Assembly (NCBI GenBank): GCA_964434345.1
Contig: CAYSUY010000174.1
Location: forward strand, 1-8,905
Direction of reading: 5' to 3'
From: CAIOSQ01 sp964434345
GTDB taxonomy: Bacteria > Pseudomonadota > Alphaproteobacteria > CACIAM-22H2
Length of the DNA: 8,905 bases
Both the position numbers and the translations under genes were made by a program. Every line of letters begins with the position of its first letter. Position 1 is the first letter of the stretch. A model generated the notes under the pieces. That model had not been told where the DNA came from. It ran no database searches and saw only the letters and a program-made list of their open reading frames with translations. Positions 6,025-8,905 of this stretch are shown piece by piece.

Positions 6025-6369
6025 ATGATCGCGATCATCTTCGAAGTGTGGCCTGCGGAGGGCCGACGCCAGGACTACATGGATCTCGCAGGCGGTCTGC
6101 GCGGCGAACTTGCCGGGATAGACGGGTTCATTTCGGTGGAGCGCTTCGAAAGCCTAACCGAGCCGGGAAAGCTGCTGTCGATCTCGTTCTGGCGCGACGA
6201 GGACGCGGTGGCGCGGTGGCGCGCGCTCGAGGGGCACCGACTTGCCCAGGCCGAAGGGCGAGGCGGCGTGTTCCGCGACTATCGTCTGCGCGTCGCCTCC
6301 GTGCTGCGCGACTACGGCATGGACTCGCGCGCGCAGGCGCCGTCCGACAGCCGCGCCGTGCACGGCTGA
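6025..6369 (+). CDS. Antibiotic biosynthesis monooxygenase (ABM) fold protein
   Basis: This 114-residue cytoplasmic protein has the dimeric alpha/beta-barrel pattern of the ABM superfamily. An N-terminal strand MIAIIFEVWP leads into a helix, then IDGFISVERFES, the strand LLSISFWRDEDA, a helix with W65 and H71 (WRALEGHRLAQAEGR), and the final strand FRDYRLRVASVLRDYGM. The family includes small cofactor-free monooxygenases, IsdG-type heme-degrading enzymes and many proteins of unknown role. In my unaided alignment the position of the IsdG catalytic Asn is Glu7, so canonical heme oxygenase activity is not supported. The ATG at 6025 has GGAG about six bases upstream. It is the only gene transcribed rightward, divergent from the molybdenum hydroxylase operon and convergent with pheT. 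The last dozen residues are low-complexity and probably disordered. A shared substrate pathway with the hydroxylase is possible but rests only on adjacency. Confidence 0.85.
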   Translation: MIAIIFEVWPAEGRRQDYMDLAGGLRGELAGIDGFISVERFESLTEPGKLLSISFWRDEDAVARWRALEGHRLAQAEGRGGVFRDYRLRVASVLRDYGMDSRAQAPSDSRAVHG

Positions 6370-6394
6370 GAACGCGGACCAGATGCGGGACGCA

Positions 6395-6423
6395 GGCGGC
6401 GAGCGACCGGTGGTCGCGCCGCC
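6395..6423. terminator. Strong hairpin between the convergent ABM and pheT genes
   Basis: In the 65-bp gap between the two stop codons, GGCGGC-GA-GCGACC (6395-6408) pairs with GGTCGC-GCCGCC (6412-6423) around a three-base loop. This makes a 12-pair stem with one two-base bulge. Its placement suits a bidirectional transcription end for the convergent ABM and pheT genes. There is no T tract on either strand, so it would not be a classical intrinsic terminator. The structure is seen directly; the terminating role is inferred. Confidence 0.45.
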
Positions 6424-6434
6424 CGCCGCCGCAC

Positions 6435-8855
6435 TCAGCCGCGCAACGTCGCGCCCGTCGCCTTGGCAGCCGATGCGACGATCCGCTGCGCGATCGCGTC
6501 GATCTCCGCGTCCGTCAAGGTTCGCACCGCAGGCTGAAGCCGCACGGTGACAGCGAGCGATTTCCGCCCGTCGGGCAATCCCTTGCCCTCGTAGACGTCG
6601 AAGACGCCCACGGACAGGATCGCGGCCTGGGCCGCGATGTCCTTGGCGACACCCTTGATGGCACGCACGAGCTTCTCAGATTCGACACCGCTATCGACCA
6701 GAAAGGCGAAATCGCGCTCGACCGGCTGCAACGCGGCGAGTTTCAGAAGCGGCCGCGCGCGCCCCGACCGGACCTTGGGCAGAGGCACGACGTCAAGCGT
6801 CACCTCGAAAGCGACCGCCGGCGTGCGCACATCCATCGCCGCGAGAACCCGCGGATTGAGTTCCCCGAAGACCGCGACGATCTTCGCCCCGAGCCTCAGG
6901 CACCCGGACCTGCCGGGATGGTAGTAGCCCGGTGCGTCGCGCGTGGTCTGGAGGTTCTCGACTGGAGCCCCCAGAGCCTGAAGCAGGGCCAGCGCGTCGC
7001 CCTTGGCATCCAGCGCATCGACCATCCGCGCCTGAGCGCCCCAACTGCGAGCCGCGGCAGCACCGCTGCGCAGTCCGGTCGCCATCATCGACTGTCCGCC
7101 GGGTGTGTCGTCGGAGAATTGGGGACCGACCTCGCACAGGGCCGAGTCGCCAAGTCCGCGATCCGCGTTGCGCTTGGCCGCCAGCAACAGGTTCGGCACG
7201 ATGCTCGGCCGCATGAAATCGAGGTCGCTGGATATCGGATTGAGCAGTTCGAGGGCCGGGTTCGTGCCGCCAAAGAGCGCTGCGACGCTCTTCTGCATGA
7301 AGGAGAACGTCACCGCCTCGATCAGGCCGAGACCGGCCAGCGCGCGCCGCGCATCGCGTGAGCGGCGCTGGGCGGGCGTCAGCGCCGGTGCCGGCAGCGC
7401 GCTGTCGCGCGGCATCGTGACCGCCTCGAGCCGGTCGAAGCCCCAGATCCGCGCGATCTCCTCGACGAGGTCGGCCTCTCCGTGGATATCCGAGCGCCAG
7501 GGTGGCGGCGCGACCTGGAAGCGAGCGCCCGCATCCGTCACCGTGAAGCCAAGCGCTTCCAGAATGCGACGCTGCTCCGCGACGGGTACGTCGACCCCGC
7601 CCAGGCTCGCCACCCGCTCCTTGCGCAGGCTGAAGCTGCGCCGCCAGTCCGGCACGGCGCCGGCGATCACGGGTTCGCTGGCCTCGCCGCCGCAGAGGTC
7701 GAGGATCATCCGCGTGGCCGCCTCCATGCCCTCGACCACCGCCTCGGGGTCGAGACCGCGTTCGAAGCGATACCGGGCATCGGAGACGATCTGATGCGTG
7801 CGACCGGTCTGCGCGGTCCGGATCGGATCGAAGAGCGCCGCCTCGAGGAAGACGTCCGTCGTCGCGTCCGTGCAGCCGGAGTCTTCGCCCCCGATGACAC
7901 CGCCAAGCCCCTCGGCGGCGCCGCTCTCGTCGGAGATCACGGTCTCGGCGCCGGTCAGCGTGTAGGTCTTCCCGTTCAACGCCGCGATGGTCTCGCCAGG
8001 ACGCGCCAGGCGCACGACGATCCCGCCCGACACCTTGGCGGCATCGAAGACATGCAGGGGACGACCGACATCGAAGGTCATGAAGTTGGTGATGTCCACC
8101 AGGGCCGAGATCGGCCTGAGCCCGATCGCGGCAAGCCGATCCTGGAGCCATTGCGGGCTCGGGCCATTCCTGACGCCGCGGACATGGCGACCGACGAAGA
8201 ACGGACAGGCCTTCGCTGAATCGGCCGGCAGGTCAAACCGGACGGCCAGCGGGCTCGCGAAGGTGCCCGGCACAGGAACGACATGCCGCGGCTTGAGCGT
8301 ACCGATACCCTTGGCCGCGAGATCGCGCGCGATGCCACGCACGCCGAGGCAATCCTGGCGGTTGGGCGTGATCGCGACATCGATCACGGCATCGTCGAGG
8401 CCAAGCACGCGGGCGAAGGGGACGCCGAGGGGCGCGTCGGCGGGCAGATCGATGATCCCGTCATGCTCGTCCGACAGGCCCATCTCGCGGGCCGAGCACA
8501 GCATGCCGTTCGAGGCCTGACCGCGTATCACCCCGGCCTTGAGCTGCAGCCCGGTCCCCGGAATGGTCAGGCCGGCGCGCGCGAACACGCCCTTCATGCC
8601 GGTGCGCGCGTTGGGCGCGCCGCAGACCACCTGCACCTGGTCCGTGCCGGTATCGACGATGCAGACGCGCAGACGGTCGGCGTCGGGGTGCTTGCGCGCC
8701 TCGACGACATACCCGACGACGAACGGCGCGAGCGTGGCGCCACGGTCATCGACCGATTCGAGTTCGAGCCCGATCGCGGTGACCGCGTCGCAGATCTCGG
8801 CGAGGCTGGCGGAGGTCTCGAGATGTTCCTTGAGCCAGGACAGCGTGAATTTCAT
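6435..8855 (-). CDS. pheT: Phenylalanine-tRNA ligase, beta subunit
   Basis: PheT pairs with PheS in the alpha2-beta2 synthetase that charges tRNA-Phe with phenylalanine, and it hydrolyses mischarged Tyr-tRNA-Phe. The 806 residues match the full-length bacterial form. An N-terminal OB-fold tRNA-binding domain spans about 40-150 (KHPDADRL 55-62, CGAPN 78-82, SNGMLCSAREMGL 115-127). The B3/B4 editing domain spans about 215-380 (LVDITNFMTFDVG 252-264, PLHVFDA 266-272). The B5 domain spans about 405-476 (PWRSDIHGEADLVEEIARIWGF 452-473, given here only as landmarks P452, D456, D462, E465 and E466). The catalytic-like core follows, and the FDX-ACB anticodon-binding domain covers about 712-805. The ATG at 8855 overlaps the pheS stop (ATGA) and has GGAGGG eight bases upstream, so synthesis of the two chains is probably coupled. 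The frame is intact with no missing domain. Confidence 0.98.
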   Translation of the reverse strand: MKFTLSWLKEHLETSASLAEICDAVTAIGLELESVDDRGATLAPFVVGYVVEARKHPDADRLRVCIVDTGTDQVQVVCGAPNARTGMKGVFARAGLTIPGTGLQLKAGVIRGQASNGMLCSAREMGLSDEHDGIIDLPADAPLGVPFARVLGLDDAVIDVAITPNRQDCLGVRGIARDLAAKGIGTLKPRHVVPVPGTFASPLAVRFDLPADSAKACPFFVGRHVRGVRNGPSPQWLQDRLAAIGLRPISALVDITNFMTFDVGRPLHVFDAAKVSGGIVVRLARPGETIAALNGKTYTLTGAETVISDESGAAEGLGGVIGGEDSGCTDATTDVFLEAALFDPIRTAQTGRTHQIVSDARYRFERGLDPEAVVEGMEAATRMILDLCGGEASEPVIAGAVPDWRRSFSLRKERVASLGGVDVPVAEQRRILEALGFTVTDAGARFQVAPPPWRSDIHGEADLVEEIARIWGFDRLEAVTMPRDSALPAPALTPAQRRSRDARRALAGLGLIEAVTFSFMQKSVAALFGGTNPALELLNPISSDLDFMRPSIVPNLLLAAKRNADRGLGDSALCEVGPQFSDDTPGGQSMMATGLRSGAAAARSWGAQARMVDALDAKGDALALLQALGAPVENLQTTRDAPGYYHPGRSGCLRLGAKIVAVFGELNPRVLAAMDVRTPAVAFEVTLDVVPLPKVRSGRARPLLKLAALQPVERDFAFLVDSGVESEKLVRAIKGVAKDIAAQAAILSVGVFDVYEGKGLPDGRKSLAVTVRLQPAVRTLTDAEIDAIAQRIVASAAKATGATLRG

Positions 8856-8905
8856 CGCGCCAGCCCTCCGGTCATCGACGGCACGTCGAGCGGCATGAAG
8901 CCGTA
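8852..8905 (-). CDS. pheS: Phenylalanine-tRNA ligase, alpha subunit (C-terminal 17 residues only)
   Basis: The minus strand entering from the right edge reads YGFMPLDVPSMTGGLAR followed by TGA. This fits the usual end of alphaproteobacterial PheS (a YGF...LDVP...GGL type tail). The stop codon overlaps the pheT start as ATGA, the normal pheS-pheT arrangement. The remaining protein, including the aminoacylation active site, lies beyond the window. The call rests on this short tail plus its position before pheT. Confidence 0.87.
   Translation of the reverse strand, partial: YGFMPLDVPSMTGGLAR

Noticed and set aside
6014..6028. A four-codon frame (ATG GAG CGC ACA TGA) overlapping the ABM start
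   Set aside because: Its GGAG is better read as the Shine-Dalgarno for the ATG at 6025, and such a short frame is easily due to chance.

Overview
The window is GC-rich, densely packed bacterial chromosome with ATGA/GTGA gene overlaps. It looks like an alphaproteobacterium, perhaps of the Rhodospirillales type. This placement is inferred from overall composition, from the style of the PheS C-terminus and the 806-residue PheT, and from the M-S-L order of the molybdenum hydroxylase genes; no phylogenetic marker here settles it.

Layout from right to left (most genes are on the minus strand): the last 17 codons of pheS overlap pheT (phenylalanyl-tRNA synthetase beta chain). A convergent plus-strand gene for a small antibiotic-biosynthesis-monooxygenase (ABM) fold protein faces pheT across a 65-bp gap that holds a strong hairpin. 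Divergent from the ABM gene is a tightly coupled minus-strand operon encoding a three-subunit molybdenum hydroxylase of the xanthine dehydrogenase/CO dehydrogenase superfamily: FAD subunit, [2Fe-2S] subunit, then molybdopterin subunit. A small MoaD/ThiS-type sulfur carrier ending in Gly-Gly overlaps the end of the large-subunit gene. Next comes prfC (peptide chain release factor 3), which starts at TTG 69 bp after the carrier gene. The left 288 bp contain no convincing gene. They hold two hairpins directly after prfC and a near-consensus sigma70-type promoter firing leftward out of the window.

The three hydroxylase subunits should form an electron-transfer enzyme: substrate hydroxylation at Mo, then two [2Fe-2S] clusters, then FAD, then an external acceptor. 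The substrate cannot be read from the sequence. The large subunit has a YRAPGAP loop instead of the CSFR loop of true CO dehydrogenase, so carbon monoxide is unlikely. pheST and prfC are translation genes and appear unrelated to the hydroxylase.

The less ordinary points are the dedicated MoaD-like carrier, a perfect 12-bp hairpin at its 5' end, a leader complementary to the prfC ribosome-binding site, and the strong outward promoter at the left edge. I see no mobile element, CRISPR array, tRNA, rRNA or prophage sequence, and no clear sign of an entirely new system.
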